Below are positions 24,063 to 37,981 of a stretch of DNA of 64,000 nucleotides, piece after piece. The position numbers and the translations under genes were made by a program. Within the stretch, counting starts at the first letter, position 1. Every line of letters starts with the position of its first letter. The notes beneath the pieces are model-generated. The model worked only from the letters and a program-made list of their open reading frames with translations, searched no databases and was not told the origin of the DNA. This stretch comes from Moniliella sp. 'wahieum' (taxonomy: Eukaryota; Basidiomycota; Moniliellomycetes; Moniliellales; Moniliellaceae): assembly GCA_003971905.1 (NCBI GenBank), contig RSEE01000027.1, positions 661,113-725,112 of the forward strand. Reading direction: 5' to 3'.

Positions 24063-26431
24063 CTAGATCCAGGGCAGAGGCAACGTCCAAACGAGGCAGC
24101 TGAACTGCAAGCGAGTGTGTAGGGGAGTGTGGGAAAGAAGACGAAGTGGGAGAGAAAAGAGAGGGAGCAGATCCTGCATGGGGTCCACTTCTACGAGGTC
24201 GGTCTCCAATGGAGTCAGCCTCTCCATAGGAGGCAGCTGGGGTGCCGCAATTGGGGGACCGTCCGTTTTCTGTCCCGTTCGATCCTGTTTTCGACGATGG
24301 AAGGAAAAGAAGGGACGCGGAACGGTCGGGGCATGCGCATGCGAGACCCAGCCTGGATCCGAAGGCGATGGCGAGGAAGGGATGGTGGGCAACAGCGTGA
24401 ATTTACTGTGGTCTTCACCACTGGACGTCCAAAAGGGCGAAAAAGATGGTTCCTGTGGCGTCCCATCACACGGCTCAGGGGACGGAGATGCGATTGTGGG
24501 CAGAGCCACACTCGCCGGAGATGCTGTTTCAGCCACGGGTTCGGACGTCGCAGCGTACCACCGGCCGCGATTGAGTATGTTATTGGACGAGGGAGCACTA
24601 GGTGGAGACCTAACCCTTGGCGCCAATTGCTCCTCCCCTTGCGACACTGAAATGAGCCGCGGGCCCAAACGGTTGGGCTGACGGGAGGAATGGGTGAGTT
24701 TGGAGGACGTGGAGAAGCAGGTTGCGGGTGGTTCCTTGCCATACCCAACTGGGGTTTCGGTTCCGGCGGGGATAAGGAATCGCCGGATTGGTTGGCCATT
24801 CGGTCAGGCTGCATTTTCTGCCTCCCCCGTGAGACTTTTGATAGGAACGCGGTGGGCATCCGGGGAATCGGACATAGGGAAGAGCGCCTGTTCATTCTCT
24901 CCTAACCCCTCTTGCCTCCTAACCATTGTTTCGATGTCCGTCACAGATTCTCCCTTTGTGTCCGAGGCTACTCCTTGAACAGGCTCACTCCGGGAGTCAA
25001 CCCTGCCGTCAGAAGCAGGAGTAGGGTAGTGGTCCGCGAGATTGGCAGGGTAGCATCCAGCGGTGAATTTGATGCAACCTCCTCCACCGGCGTTGAGGGT
25101 TTATTGATGGGCACGCGGGCCGCACGAGGGGTGGGGGGTAGGCTAGGCGGCATCGAAAAGGGAGACTGCAACCCGTCTGGATCTGCCTCTGGCCTCTTCT
25201 TAAGCTGACGGCACTCCCCTTCACCTTGATCCTCCTCCCACCGCTCGTGGTATGAACTGACAGAAGAATCCCACACTTCTGACTCTTCTCCCACACCCGT
25301 AACCTCCGGCCCATACTCCACCCTTTGCCCATCCGACAAGCCGTGGCCACCGACGTGATGAGAATCACGAAGGCTGGGAAAGCCATCTGCCGAAGGGAAG
25401 CGGGCCAGTTCACTTGGGAACCGGGCAAGGGGAAAAAGGGAGGAAGCAGTAGAATGAGGAGACCCTACTTGACGAAAGGCCAGCCTGTGTCTGTGGGCTG
25501 GTCGGGACAGACACACCACGGGTGGATGCCATGAGGGCAACCGAGTTGGTTCGGATGGAAGAGAAACCTAGCTCGGCAGCCATACTCAAGTCCCCTCTTG
25601 TACTCTGTCCGTCCAAGTCCCCACCCTCGTTGGCCGTTTGCTGAAGGACCCTTCCCTCCTCCTTTACTGGACTCTGGCCCGCAAAGGCCCCAAGGGAATG
25701 GTGGCCAGAGAAGGAATAGGCGGAGAGGGGCGCTAGATCGGTAGGCACTTGGGGCTCGTGATGGCTGGGTTGGTGAAGACTTTTATTTCTTTGGCGGGAG
25801 GGGGTTGGATACTCCGATTGAAGAGGGGGTGGAGCAAGGACACTCGCTAGCATGGCAGCGAGAGGCCCTGGACCTGGACGGCAGGCCGGGTGGGGTAGCG
25901 GAAGGGGATGGTTCGTCTCTGCACACATCGGCTGGGGCGCACCGACGGTCGCGCCTCCTGTTACCGGCTGTGGTGACGGTGCGAGCGGGATGAAAGACGG
26001 TCCATGGGGTAGATGCATTCCTGCCCCGTGAGATGAAGCGGGCATCGAAGGCCATGACGAGTTGGTGCTGTAGCCGGGCCCTGATGGCCACACCTCTTCC
26101 CTATTAGAGGGGGAATGCATGTGTTGGTGAGTCGGTGTCATGCTCCCCTGTCTGTTCCACGGCTGAGAGGTTGCCCAACCAAGGGCTGCGCCAGCCCATC
26201 TGAGCGGACGCCATACCGGGGATCGGCATACCCTTCATAGGGAGGGTGCGGATCCGGGGGAAAGTAATGGCGGGGGGGCAGGCGGGTGACGTAGCTAGAA
26301 GAAGAGGGTGCCAACATCGTAGCCCGCGTACGGTGCTGGCGGCGACGACCGGCAGAGCTGGGAACATGGCTGTCACTGTCGCGGTAGGTGTAGGAAGGGC
26401 GGTTGAGGAGCGTGTCAACTAGGCGTGTCAT
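24063..26431 (-). CDS. Long disordered Pro/Ser-rich protein, function unknown
   Basis: From ATG 26431 (MTRLVDTLLNRPSYTYRDSD) a largely open reading continues for about 780 residues with breaks near 26145, 25420, 24960 and 24690. It is rich in Pro, Ser and His, without a recognised domain. The base composition and codon-like bias persist across the breaks, which is why I treat it as one gene. The last frame ends at 24063, only one base from the MDR reading, after a long pyrimidine tract (24170-24110) that resembles an intron end. It may therefore be the N-terminal extension of the MDR protein. A hydrophobic run TTTLLLLLTAGLTPGV near 25010 is possibly a frame artefact or a single membrane segment. 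Confidence 0.5.
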
Positions 26432-27157
26432 GGTGATGATGGTAAAGGTGGGGGGGCAAGGTGGGTCGCGGAGGCGGGGTGCTCAAAAGGGTGTATACAT
26501 TGCTGGTTGGAGCGATCTACAAAGGTTGTGTGAGACCAGCTTTACTGAGCAAAAATGCACAACGGAGCGAAGGGCTTTTTGTCACAGCGTCACACGGACG
26601 AGAGGAGGAACTAGGAATGGGAGTCTCCAGGCACGGGCCAATATAGAGCTACTAACTAGTAGTCCTTAGGCCTTAGGGACAGTACCTAGTCACTATATCT
26701 ACTAGCTACGATACATTCACAAACCCAACATTCGTAATTGGCCCATGAATTAGTGATGCAGACCGTGCACCCGGCCCCACGTTTTTACACCCGTTACGCG
26801 TTATTATAGGGTTGCAAGCTGCCCCAGTTAATTTCAACGTAGATCGTCTGTGTCCTCTGAACTCATCGAACCTCTGCCTCAGCGCCTGAGTGACCTGAGT
26901 CGGGCAGTGCCTCACCAGAGCTGCCACTGCCTAACCCTACCGCTCATTGTCGCTGCCTGGCCGCCTGGCTGCCTGCAAAACCTGCGGCAACCTGAGACAT
27001 GACGCGTGACGCGTGAATATCCGGAACAGGAACAGCGATCGCAGGAATGGTTTCGGGGTGTTAGAGCGTAGAACGGCGGCATCGAAGACGCTGAGATTGA
27101 AGAGGCGCTGAGCGGATCTGTGATCTGGGAGCCCCCGAGACGCTCGATGCGTAGGGC
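26432..27157. other. Intergenic region, divergent promoters
   Basis: 5' sides of the disordered protein (minus) and the HAL2-like gene (plus). Short palindromic words such as ACTAACTAGTAGT (26649) and TGACGCGTGACGCGTGA (26999) are seen. No gene. Confidence 0.45.
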
Positions 27158-28627
27158 ATGGCAGTCGTATGCCCGATGGGACCGCCCCGCATCAAACAGA
27201 CGTTTCCGCTCCAGTTGTCCAACTCTGTCTTCGGCCAGCATTGCTGGTTGCTCTCTTCCGCCGCCTCAATTGCCCTCAGCGCGCTCAGCCCGGGCCCCTG
27301 TGCCCCCTCCAGCATCGCCTCCGCTCTGAGAGCACATCATATCACAGCACAGCATGCCCTACGCGCCGCCCATCTTGCCGTCGCTGAACGCGCTGTGCGT
27401 GCGGCCGCTCTTCTGACCAACTCGGTCTTTGACCATCTGAGCACCAGCGACCAGCTCGCCAAATCCGATGCCTCCCCCGTTACTGTGGGTGACTTTGGCA
27501 GCCAGGCGGTCATCATCAGTTTGCTCGCCTGCGTTCCCTGACATTCCGGTCGTAGGAGAGGAGGATGCGAGCGCTCTGCGCGGGGATGCACCCGACGCAA
27601 CCCAGCTCCGCACCCATGTCGTTACCCTGGCTCGCCAGGCCTTGGCCGCAGCCGCACGCCAAGACCCTCCCACCCCCCACAGAGTCCGCCGAAGCGCGGA
27701 TCGTGGCCAACGCCTTATCCAGCCACTACACCGATGACCAGTTTCTTGACGCCATTGACCGCGGCAACTACAAGGGTGGTGCTACAGGTGGTGCGTACTA
27801 CTGCGAAATCCATGCCAGCTCACCACTAGCATAACGAGAGCCCCTGCTGATCCTGTTTGCGTTTGCAGCCATGTGGGTCCTCGATCCCATCGACGGGACC
27901 AAGGGTTTTTACGAGGAGGCCAGTATGCCTGTGTCTTGCGTTGGTTGTGGATGGGCAAGTGCAAGTCGGCGTGATTGGCTCGCCAAACTTGCCCTTGGAA
28001 GTGGGCCAGCCGACTGGACCCAAGGGCGTCCTGGTCAGTGCCGTTCGCGGCCAGGGGGCCACCCAATCGCCTCTCTTTGGCCCCACCGCTTCCCCCCATA
28101 CCCCATACAGATGACACCGCTTACTCCCTCCGACTTGGCTACGGGCAAGGCGCGCTTTTGCGAATCGGTGGAGGCAGGTCATGCGTCGCATGAGACGAAC
28201 GAGCGGATCGCAGAGCTGCTGCACCTCGATACCGCTCACAGTGTGCGGATGGACAGCCAGGCAAAGTATGCTTCGATCGCTCGCGGGGATGGCGAGATCT
28301 ACCTTCGCATTCCCGTTCAGCTGGGCACCTATATCGAGAATTTGGGACCATGCGGCGGGGGCTTTGATTGTGGAGGAAAGTGGGGGTAAAGTGAGCGATG
28401 TGAGGGGGGCCGAGCTGGATTTTGGCCAAGGCCGCACGCTATGCACCAACATGGGCGTAATCGCATGCCATGCTAGTGTCCACCCTCTTGTTCTCCAGGC
28501 GGTCCACAGGCCATCCGGGAAGAAGGCCCACGCGGCGCCAGGCGCTGCTGCACGAGGCCTAAGCTGCCCCATCTACTTGCATTGTGCCTGTATGGTCCTC
28601 CCGGCTCTGCCAGAAAGTACGATATAG
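27158..28627 (+). CDS. MET22: 3'(2'),5'-bisphosphate nucleotidase (HAL2/MET22)
   Basis: Magnesium-dependent, lithium-sensitive phosphatase that clears 3'-phosphoadenosine 5'-phosphate made in sulfate assimilation. Visible are SPVTVGDFGSQAVI near 27473, FPDIPVVGEEDASAL near 27537, the inositol-phosphatase motif WVLDPIDGTKGF near 27875, and the second motif WDHAAGALIVEESGGK (frame of about 28350). An intron at 27791-27868 (GTGCGT donor, TTGCAG acceptor) separates the first two from the DPIDGT motif. The frame breaks near 27535, 27670, 27908, 27925, 28100 and 28345. At 27906-27910 five T residues would need to be six to give the family sequence GFLRGGQYA. The start is uncertain: ATG 27158 is the first in frame, and the conserved part begins near 27330. 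The stop may be 28561 if one more base is missing. Confidence 0.88.
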
Positions 28628-28825
28628 ACAGGCTTACAGGCTTAGCATCGCTGTTGGTGGTGGGCTGTTCGGCGGATGCCGGGGGACAAGTGGGACAAAG
28701 GCTAGATACAGAGTCCGGGTTGATCGATGGTATAGATTGTAGATCACGTGCGAGCCTTCCTTGTTACTCGATTTTTCATGATTCTCCCCGGCAGAGCCTC
28801 TCCGCAAGAGCCGCCGCCAGCTGCC

Positions 28826-29999
28826 ATGCCTCAGCCGCCGACGCTCGTCGAGGCCCACATCGATGCCGCTGCGCTGCGCGCGTTCGCGGCCTATCTCCCG
28901 CCGCTCGGCATTCCTCAAGCTCTGCACGACGACCCCCTCGGCCTGCTCTCCAAATACGTCCCGCGTGTGCCTGACCACATTGCCCCGCCATCTGGGGCTC
29001 CACCAGCCGTGCAGCGGCAAGCGCCAAGGGCACGTCGCCCCCCCCGAGTGTCAGCGTGCTTGTTCCCGATGTGTCTGCACGGGCCCATGTGCCGCTGATT
29101 GCAGCACGACGACGGGCGTTCTGGGACCATGTCCAGAGCCGCGACCCTCATGCTGGCCCGCACGCCGATGCGCCTCCGCTCTCAGCGTTGGAGGAGGAAG
29201 TTTTCCTTGCGTGTGCTGCGAACGAGCACCAACACTGTTTCACCATGCCGTTGGATCGCTTACCTTGCCTCCCACCATGGCTGACGAAGGCTTACCCCCG
29301 CCCTTGGCCACAGCCACCCATCGCGCCCAGGACCAAGGCGCACACCAGGCTAAGGGTGCCGCCTTTGCTCGACTGCTTCAGCGCGTCGACCAGCAGGACG
29401 CAGCGTTGGCGTATGGCGGGCACGGAACGGAAGGCGTACAAGAGCAAGGGCTAGAACAAGGACAAGGACAAGGTCACGGGGATGCCTTTTACTCGCTCTC
29501 ATTATCCCAAGATGACAACACGACCAATGCATCCGCCTTGGGACGCTCCCCCAATCCAAGGAGACTCGGGGAACAGGAAAATGAGGAGGAAGAGGATGAT
29601 TTCGTCCCCGAGGAGGACAGTGACGAAGACGAGTCTTCCCGCCCTGTGGCATCAGCTGCGACAGGATTGCCTCCACACGATGGCACCGACGAGGTTGCCG
29701 GGCTGCATCTGTTTACCCAACAAATGCGGGCTCACTTTCTTGCTGGGGACCAGGTACAGTTCGGTTCCGAGGTTGGTTGGGCAGCGTTGGCTTGCGTTGG
29801 TCAACCACTAACTCATTTCACTCATTTCACTCATTTCGCAGACCATCTTTTCACCCTCCCTCTATGCCCAAGTCGACTTTGACTCCTCCCTTGACCCTCG
29901 TCCTTCTGCGCGGTCAGCCACCGAGCCCAGAAGGGGAACGGCGACCTTCGGGAGGTGACAGACGAAGATAGATGGTTTGACGAATCGGACTCGGACTAA
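28826..29999 (+). CDS. CCD97-like C-terminal domain protein (DUF2052)
   Basis: Homologue-like match to the coiled-coil domain protein 97 family, linked elsewhere to the spliceosome (SF3B-associated). From ATG 28826 the N-terminal part has GLLSKYVPRVPDHIAPP. An acidic middle (ENEEEEDDFVPEEDSDEDES near 29580) leads to LHLFTQQMRAHFLAGDQ, an intron at 29754-29841 (GTACAG donor, TCGCAG acceptor), then YAQVDFDSSLDPR and a terminal DEDRWFDESDSD. The order acidic stretch, M-x-FL-x-G-x-D, FD and terminal D-x-WFD fits DUF2052. Frame breaks lie near 28990, 29060 and 29275. The intron contains three TCATTTCAC repeats. The family assignment is from memory of the pattern and is moderately sure. Confidence 0.65.
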
Positions 30000-30621
30000 G
30001 TCAACAGCGGCGTGGTCTCTCTCCTGCTGTCCAACTAACGATGCGGGGGCTGCCAAGGCCCAGGCTCGGAACGACCGCACCATCTAGATTCCGATCAACC
30101 AAGGAATGCGGTAAACTTTGCCAAAGGAGAATGGAAAGAGGATCGATACAGTATCAGATCAGATCGACCATCAGAAACAGAAATAAAGTGGGGAGGGTAG
30201 GGGAACTGGCAAGACGGAAACAGGAGCATGACACATCCCGAGCGCCCGACAGCAACGGATGGGGAAAGCGATGGCAGAGATCATTGAACAGAGTGAAATG
30301 GAAGGGAAAGGAAAGGGGAATGGGCGAGGAGCGGAGCGGGGCAAAAGGGGAAGCGTACGAGTACAGGCTTCGGCTCGAGCAACCAAGGCGTCATCAAACA
30401 GATATCCGGCAAAGCCCGGCCACCAGGCTGGAAAGTTATAAAAGGGTCGAACTCAGCCCACGCAGATGACCGGGGGCAGCTTCACTTTGCAAAAGGAACG
30501 TGGGCGCTTGACACGCCAAGAGGTGCGGGGAGAGAGGGGAATACAATCAATGCAAACGTCACGATCGAGTCCATGAGTCACCAGTTCACAACCAAGAAGA
30601 CGAGCGTCAAGAAAACCCACA
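30000..30621. other. Intergenic region between convergent genes
   Basis: 3' sides of the CCD97-like and RRM genes. Purine-rich on the plus strand from 30130 to 30330. No gene seen. Confidence 0.45.
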
Positions 30622-32577
<1,956 letters not shown>

Positions 32578-35039
32578 ATGCTGTCCTCCGCCCTTATCGC
32601 TGCGGCGGTTGCGCTGGCAACAAGCGCGTCTGCCGCGCTCGCCGGAAAGCCTCTCACACACGACATCCTAACTCACGACTCGCTCGCCTCAGCCATGATG
32701 CTCGGCTTGGTTGACAACAACACTGCCTTTGTTCTCGACAAGGTGGAGGGCAACGCTGCGAAACTTCCTAATGGCAAAATTGTCTGGGGCTCGCTCATCG
32801 ATCTCACTGATGGTCAAGTACGTGGGGTCGATGTTGAGACGAATGCCTTCTGTGCCGCCGGCATGACCATGCCAAATGGCACATGGGCCGTCGTGGGTGG
32901 CAACCAAGCCGTCCAGTACGGCAACGTTGCCGTGACGGGGAACCAGAACCCTTACCAATCCAAAGACGGACGCAAGGCCATTCGTGCTGGATATTGTTGG
33001 CGCCCAGCCGGGTAGCTACAATTGGAACGATGATGGTCATCTCCAAATGGCTGGTCAACGCTGGTACGTAATCCCTCCTCTGGATCTCTCTCTGCCGCAC
33101 ACGTTCGCATACTCGAGGGACATTGAAAGGATGTTGAGGAAGGAAAAGAGAGGCTGATTCACGAACTCTGCCTGTGAAGGTACCCTACCGTCGAGAGCAT
33201 TGCCGATGGAACTCTGGTCATCATCGGAGGTTCCACCAGCGGCGGATACATTAATCGCAACTTACCTAACACGGATCCAACCTTCGAAGCGTCACCAGGT
33301 CAAGGCTCGATCCAGAACTTGGCTGCCGGTGGCGCTAATCCTACTACGAGTACTTTCCCGCTCGAACCAACATCACCGCACAGGGATCGTTCCAGGGCAT
33401 GCAGATGTCGAAGTTTATGACGACCACCAGCGGACTCAACATGTACCCCCATATGTTCCTTATGCCTAGCGGCAAGATTTTTATGAACGCCAATGTCTCC
33501 AACATCCTGTGGGACCACAACCAGAATGTTGAGACTCCACTTCCCGATACTCCTGGGGGGTAATCCGTGTCTACCCGGCCTCAGGTGCGACAGCCATGAA
33601 GCCACTGACGCCGGACAACAATTACACTCCCACCATCCTGTTTTGTGGTGGCATGGTTTTGGATGAAGATGAGCAATGGGGCAATTACATGCTCCCAACG
33701 TCAACATGTACCAGACGGCTACCTCAACCAACTGTGCTTCTATTCAACCTGAGCATGCTGACGGTACGCCTGTGGACAATCCCCAGTTTGTCACAGAGGA
33801 TGACATGCCCGTTGGCCGGACCATGGGCCAGTTCATTCACCTGCCGACGGGCCAGATGCTGATCGTCAATGGGGGGGAGAATGGAAAGCAGGATACGGCA
33901 ATACGAGTTGGAACATGCTTGAACTCAATGGCCAGCAAGTCCGCTTGGAGGGCATGGCATCTGGTCCAACCTTGACTCCGCTCTTATACGACCCCGATCA
34001 ACCCAAGGGTAAAAAGTTTACTGATGCCAACTTTGGACAAAGCCAGTTTGCCCGCTTGTACCATTCCTCTGCCATACTTGCTCCTGATGGTTCGGTCCTC
34101 ATTGCTGGAAGCAACCCGCACAACGATGTGAACTTGATCATGCCACTCGCGTCCAACCCTCAAGGCTATAACACCACGTATGTGGTCGAAAAGTGGTACC
34201 CGGACTTACTTTGCTCCCCGTCCTGAACCCACTGGGCTTCCCTCTGTCCTTACCTATGGCGGGAATAGCTTCAATGTGACCGTCGGAAAAGAGTACATGA
34301 ACCAATCCTCTAATGCCCTCGCCGCTGCCACCAAGTTATGGTCATCGCCCTGGCTTTTCCACGCACGCCATGAACATGGGCCAGCGCAGTCTCCAGCTGG
34401 AGAACACGTATGAGGTGCAGAAAGACGGAAGTGTGGTGTACACGGTCAACCCACTGCCCACCAACCCCAACCTGATCACAGCCGGACCTGCGTTGTTATT
34501 TGTCACGATTGCTGGTGTGCCGTCTCAGGGCAAGTTTATCTCCATTGGCGAAGACATGAATACCATTGGCCCAGCCCCTTGGACCCCTAAGATCCAATCC
34601 GCGCCACCGAAACTGTACCCTGCCAAGAACGGCTCCAGCTCGTTTGACAACCCACCCGCGCAAGTGTATACCGGTACCGGCCCGTCCAAAGAATTCGGCA
34701 AGGCGTAGCGTGGGCACAGGTTCCACCAGCAACACGTCCTCCTCGAAAAGTAAGGTGGGGCTTGGGGTTGGCATCGGGGTCGGGGTAGGCGCTGGACTAG
34801 CAGTGGCATTGTTGGGCTTGGTGATCTACAAGAAGAAGAAGGCTTCCTCAAGTACCAAGCCTGCTGCCGGATACACTGCCGCTGCCGCTTCGGCACAAAG
34901 GGGAGACGAGGCACTGACGGCGCCGTCTGTTCCGTTTGCTCCCTATGGCCATGCCGCCTCCTCTTCGCTGTCCACTTTTGATTCTTACAACCTGTATCAT
35001 CTCCCCAGGGGAGTCAAACAGGCAGCCGGGAGGCGTTGA
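32578..35039 (+). CDS. Glyoxal oxidase, copper radical enzyme with C-terminal membrane anchor
   Basis: Extracellular or surface enzyme oxidising small aldehydes to acids with release of hydrogen peroxide. A signal peptide (MLSSALIAAAVALATSASAA) begins at 32578. All copper/radical site residues can be placed: the Cys in NAFCAAGMTMPNGTW, the Tyr in RWYPTVESIADG, the Tyr-His pair in RLYHSSAILAPDG near 34060, and the second His in FSTHAMNMGQRS near 34360. An intron at 33064-33179 (GTACGT donor, GAAG acceptor) falls inside the RWY codons. The C-terminus has a Gly-rich transmembrane helix (GLAVALLGLVIYKKKK near 34785) and a cytosolic tail of about 65 residues. Frame breaks occur near 32985, 33340, 33560, 33690, 33895, 34205, 34340 and 34705. 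It resembles the membrane-bound glyoxal oxidases of smut fungi, which act in filament growth. Confidence 0.88.
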
Positions 35040-35973
35040 CTGGAGGCCCCACTAGATTGTTGTCGGGCACCTGATCGGTGCTCTCTGGCACCGTATCCGC
35101 TTGTACCTTGCTCGTTTTTGGCCAACTAGGACCGTGGTTGTCCATATCGATGTGGGGGTACACATACAGTGCTATGTTCCACTTTTGTCTTTCGTTTCTT
35201 CCCCTCTAATTCCACCCTCCCTTCTACCCTTACTAGGTCTTTATGATCGCGGCTCGTCCTCTACCACCCAACATGCCCCTGTGGCGTTATGTCTCTCTCT
35301 ATCGTTTTTTGACTGGAGCCACCGTTCGCGCGGTTTGTATAGGCTTTTAGTGCTCTTTCGCCTCTCCCGATCTTTGTGGCAGCATGCCCATGTGTCTTTC
35401 ATGTAATAGCCACACATCCAGCACTAGCCAAGCAGAGTCAGCAGGACATGGACAAGCCGCCCAAGGTTTCACCCCTGCCCGATGTACTTCTTCCTCATCG
35501 ACAAAAGCCCTTGGAACAATGCCTCGTCTCTCTCTTCCGCGTCGCGACCACGGGAATTTGTCTACATAGTATCCTCTGTCGTCCGACTACCACTCAATAC
35601 GAAATCAAATGCTCGTTAAGCGAGAGCCACTGAGGGAAACCAGGAGCGCCCAAAGCAGAACCGTATAGCAAGTGGAAGCGGATAAGATCGGAAACGCAGT
35701 GGAGGTATGATTCAGGAGTGTGTGACATATGGATACGATCTTCGAAACGTAAGTGTGGAGGTATCATACAGAGGTGTTATCAACAGCAAAGGCAAGGTGA
35801 GCCGGGATTCAGTTAGGTGGGAGTGAAGACTCGAGTGAGATAAAGGGTGGGAGGCGGTGGTGGGAGGCGAGGGGGTATATAGAGCCCCATCCTCCTGACC
35901 GCAGCACCTGAGGGAAACTTAACAGATCTCTCTCATTCGGTCGGTCGAGGGGGGAGCAAGCTCGTTCGTTCAT
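35040..35973. other. Intergenic region between convergent genes
   Basis: 3' sides of the glyoxal oxidase (plus) and PA-RING (minus) genes. No coding signal seen. Confidence 0.45.
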
Positions 35974-37633
35974 TTACTTGGGGCGAGATCGGTGGGACCG
36001 TCTGGGTGGTGGGTGGGTGCATGAGAGTGCGTCCGCCACGGCAGAGAAGGGAATGCGCAACCAGTGTTTATCTTGACACTTGACCGGCCGTCCTCTGTTC
36101 TCGGACCCTGAGGGTGCAGGCAAGGTCACGTCTCGTTTGCACACGGGGCGGCAGCGGCGTCGTTGGCCTAGCAACCACTCATCCACCTCTTTCTGATGGA
36201 AAATGTGGCCACAGGGCAGGACACGTACCCATTCTCCCTCCAAAAGTGACCGACAGATGGCACATTGGTCCGAGTAAAACCAACTCCGACCTGGCGGTAG
36301 CAATCCCATCGACTCGGCGGCAATGTACCCTCTAGCACTGCGCCGGGTGTCACCGTCCCGAAGCCAGCCGTCGGCTTCGATGTCCTCGATTTCTTCCCCT
36401 GTTCGGAATGCGGCCAACCCTACGCCGGTGGACGATTCGCCGTGGCCCCACCCTTGAGGCGGGTGGGTTAGGCGACCCTAGGCAAGCCAGGCATGCTGGC
36501 TGAGCCCCAGGGAATGCCGTTGCCGTGGACGATGAGGAAAGGCAATTGCAGCACTACTACTTCGGGCGGCGCGCGTCTCCTCTTGTTCATCTGCCCGCTC
36601 TCGCTCCCGCTGCCGCACACACTGCGCCACCGAATCAAACGTAGTAGGGTACAGCGCACTAAGCAAGACGGCCAGCGGACCCACCAGGTCGGCAGCCGAG
36701 CTGAGAACACATATACAACAGAACAAGTCAGCCTGGTCAGCGTACGCAACTACAACGTACACATCTGCCCAACGACCCTTCCCCGTGGTCTGCGTCATCG
36801 TACAGAACCACCTCGATCCCAACTGGTTCCGCCGCCTCGCGGTTTGGCCAGGACCTCTGCCGGATTTGTGCGCCAAGTCGGAAAGCAAGCGCTGCAGGTC
36901 GAGCAGGCTGGGCCGGGTGACAAAGTGAGCGGGGATCCTCACGTCGTCCGCGGCGCCCGTGGCTTGCATGGTGACCAGCTGCTTGTTGGCCAAGCCCGGG
37001 TCCACCGTTTGGTTCACGCCCGTGCCGAACTTGTCGCTGGCACCGCCTTGCTCACGTCTGCTCGGCGCATCCCCGACCACCACCGCACGCGCGCCCAGCG
37101 CCTGGGCCAGTCGCACCTTGGCTACAAACGAACAGTTGCCACCACGCTCCACCAGCGCAATCCAATCGCCCGGTGGCGGAGGCGAAGATAAGGGCAAGAT
37201 AGAGGACGACGACTGAGGCCCAGGCTCAGGCCCCGGCCCAGGCTCAGACGGACAGGCATGCATCGCATTCGATTGCGCCTTTGCCCCGCGGTCGCCGGAG
37301 ACATCGGGGACCAGGTAGTGGGAAATGGGCAGAAGCGTACCGCGCAGCCCCGAGGGCTGCCGTATTGCCTGTCCAAACGCGGCTCGACGCGTATTGTAGC
37401 TCGCTTGGGAACGTACCACTTCCAGTACGCTCCGGCGCGACGTCTGCGCCAGCCTGGGAGGCAAAGGAGCACTTACAGCACGGAGGCTTGCTGCTCGCTT
37501 TGCCTCGGAGGCCAGACTGCTAGTGACGTGCCGGTGGATACCGTCGCCATACAGGGGAGGGCGAGAAGGGCAAGCAGGGCGAGGAGAGGGTGCTGACGAG
37601 GTGCGCGATGGAGTTGGGGCGGCCGATGCGCAT
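35974..37633 (-). CDS. PA-domain, RING-type membrane protein (putative E3 ligase)
   Basis: Looks like a Goliath/RNF13-type ubiquitin ligase of endomembranes. A Leu/Ala-rich signal segment (LLALLALLALPCMATV) lies near 37575. A PA domain follows with DWIALVERGGNCSFVAKVRLAQAL near 37160-37090, GARAVVVGD, IPAHFVTRPS and EVVLYDDADHGEGS. An intron of about 65 bases near 36766-36702 precedes a hydrophobic segment (LVGPLAVLLSALY). The C-terminal RING begins CAICRSLLEGEWVRVLPCGH near 36265 and ends CRPVCKRD near 36140. Two RING positions are unusual: the sixth ligand is Glu (HQKEVDEWL) and the last pair is C-x3-C. Frame breaks lie near 37560, 37480, 36830, 36580 and 36420. The start at 37633 is tentative. 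Confidence 0.75.
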
Positions 37634-37888
37634 GGCTGTGGTGCGATGGACAGGGAGGCGGGGTGGTGTCGGTCGGGTATATCAACTCCACAGCGCAGGC
37701 GGCGGTACGCTGGAAAGGCGCAAACACCAGCAATCCACCCACGCAAAGCTCACATTGTGATACCTTCGCGGCGCTCGGGGGGCCACTTGATGAGATAGAT
37801 AGGGCGATAACAGCAGTAAATAGCCCCCTGTCAAGGCAGTAAGATCCACACTGATGATAAGGCACGCCTCTTTGAAAAGTGCATCGAT

Positions 37889-37981
37889 GGCGAGATAGCG
37901 AAGTGGTTAACGCGCTGTGTTTAGGTTCTCTGGCCTCAACCGCAGTCCTCCGGGGCGTGGGTTCGAACCCCACTCTCGTCA
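37889..37981 (+). tRNA. tRNA-Leu (anticodon UAG), intron-containing
   Basis: A cloverleaf can be drawn by eye. The acceptor stem pairs GGCGAGA (37889) with TCTCGTC (37974-37980), followed by discriminator A. The D stem is GCG/CGC with loop AAGTGGTTAA. The anticodon stem CTGTG/CGCAG flanks a loop TTTAGG that places UAG at positions 34-36, with an intron of about 13 bases after position 37. The variable arm is long (TCCTCCGGGGC), as required for a leucine tRNA. The T arm is GTGGG-TTCGAAC-CCCAC. A T-run follows within a few bases as a Pol III terminator. Confidence 0.88.
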
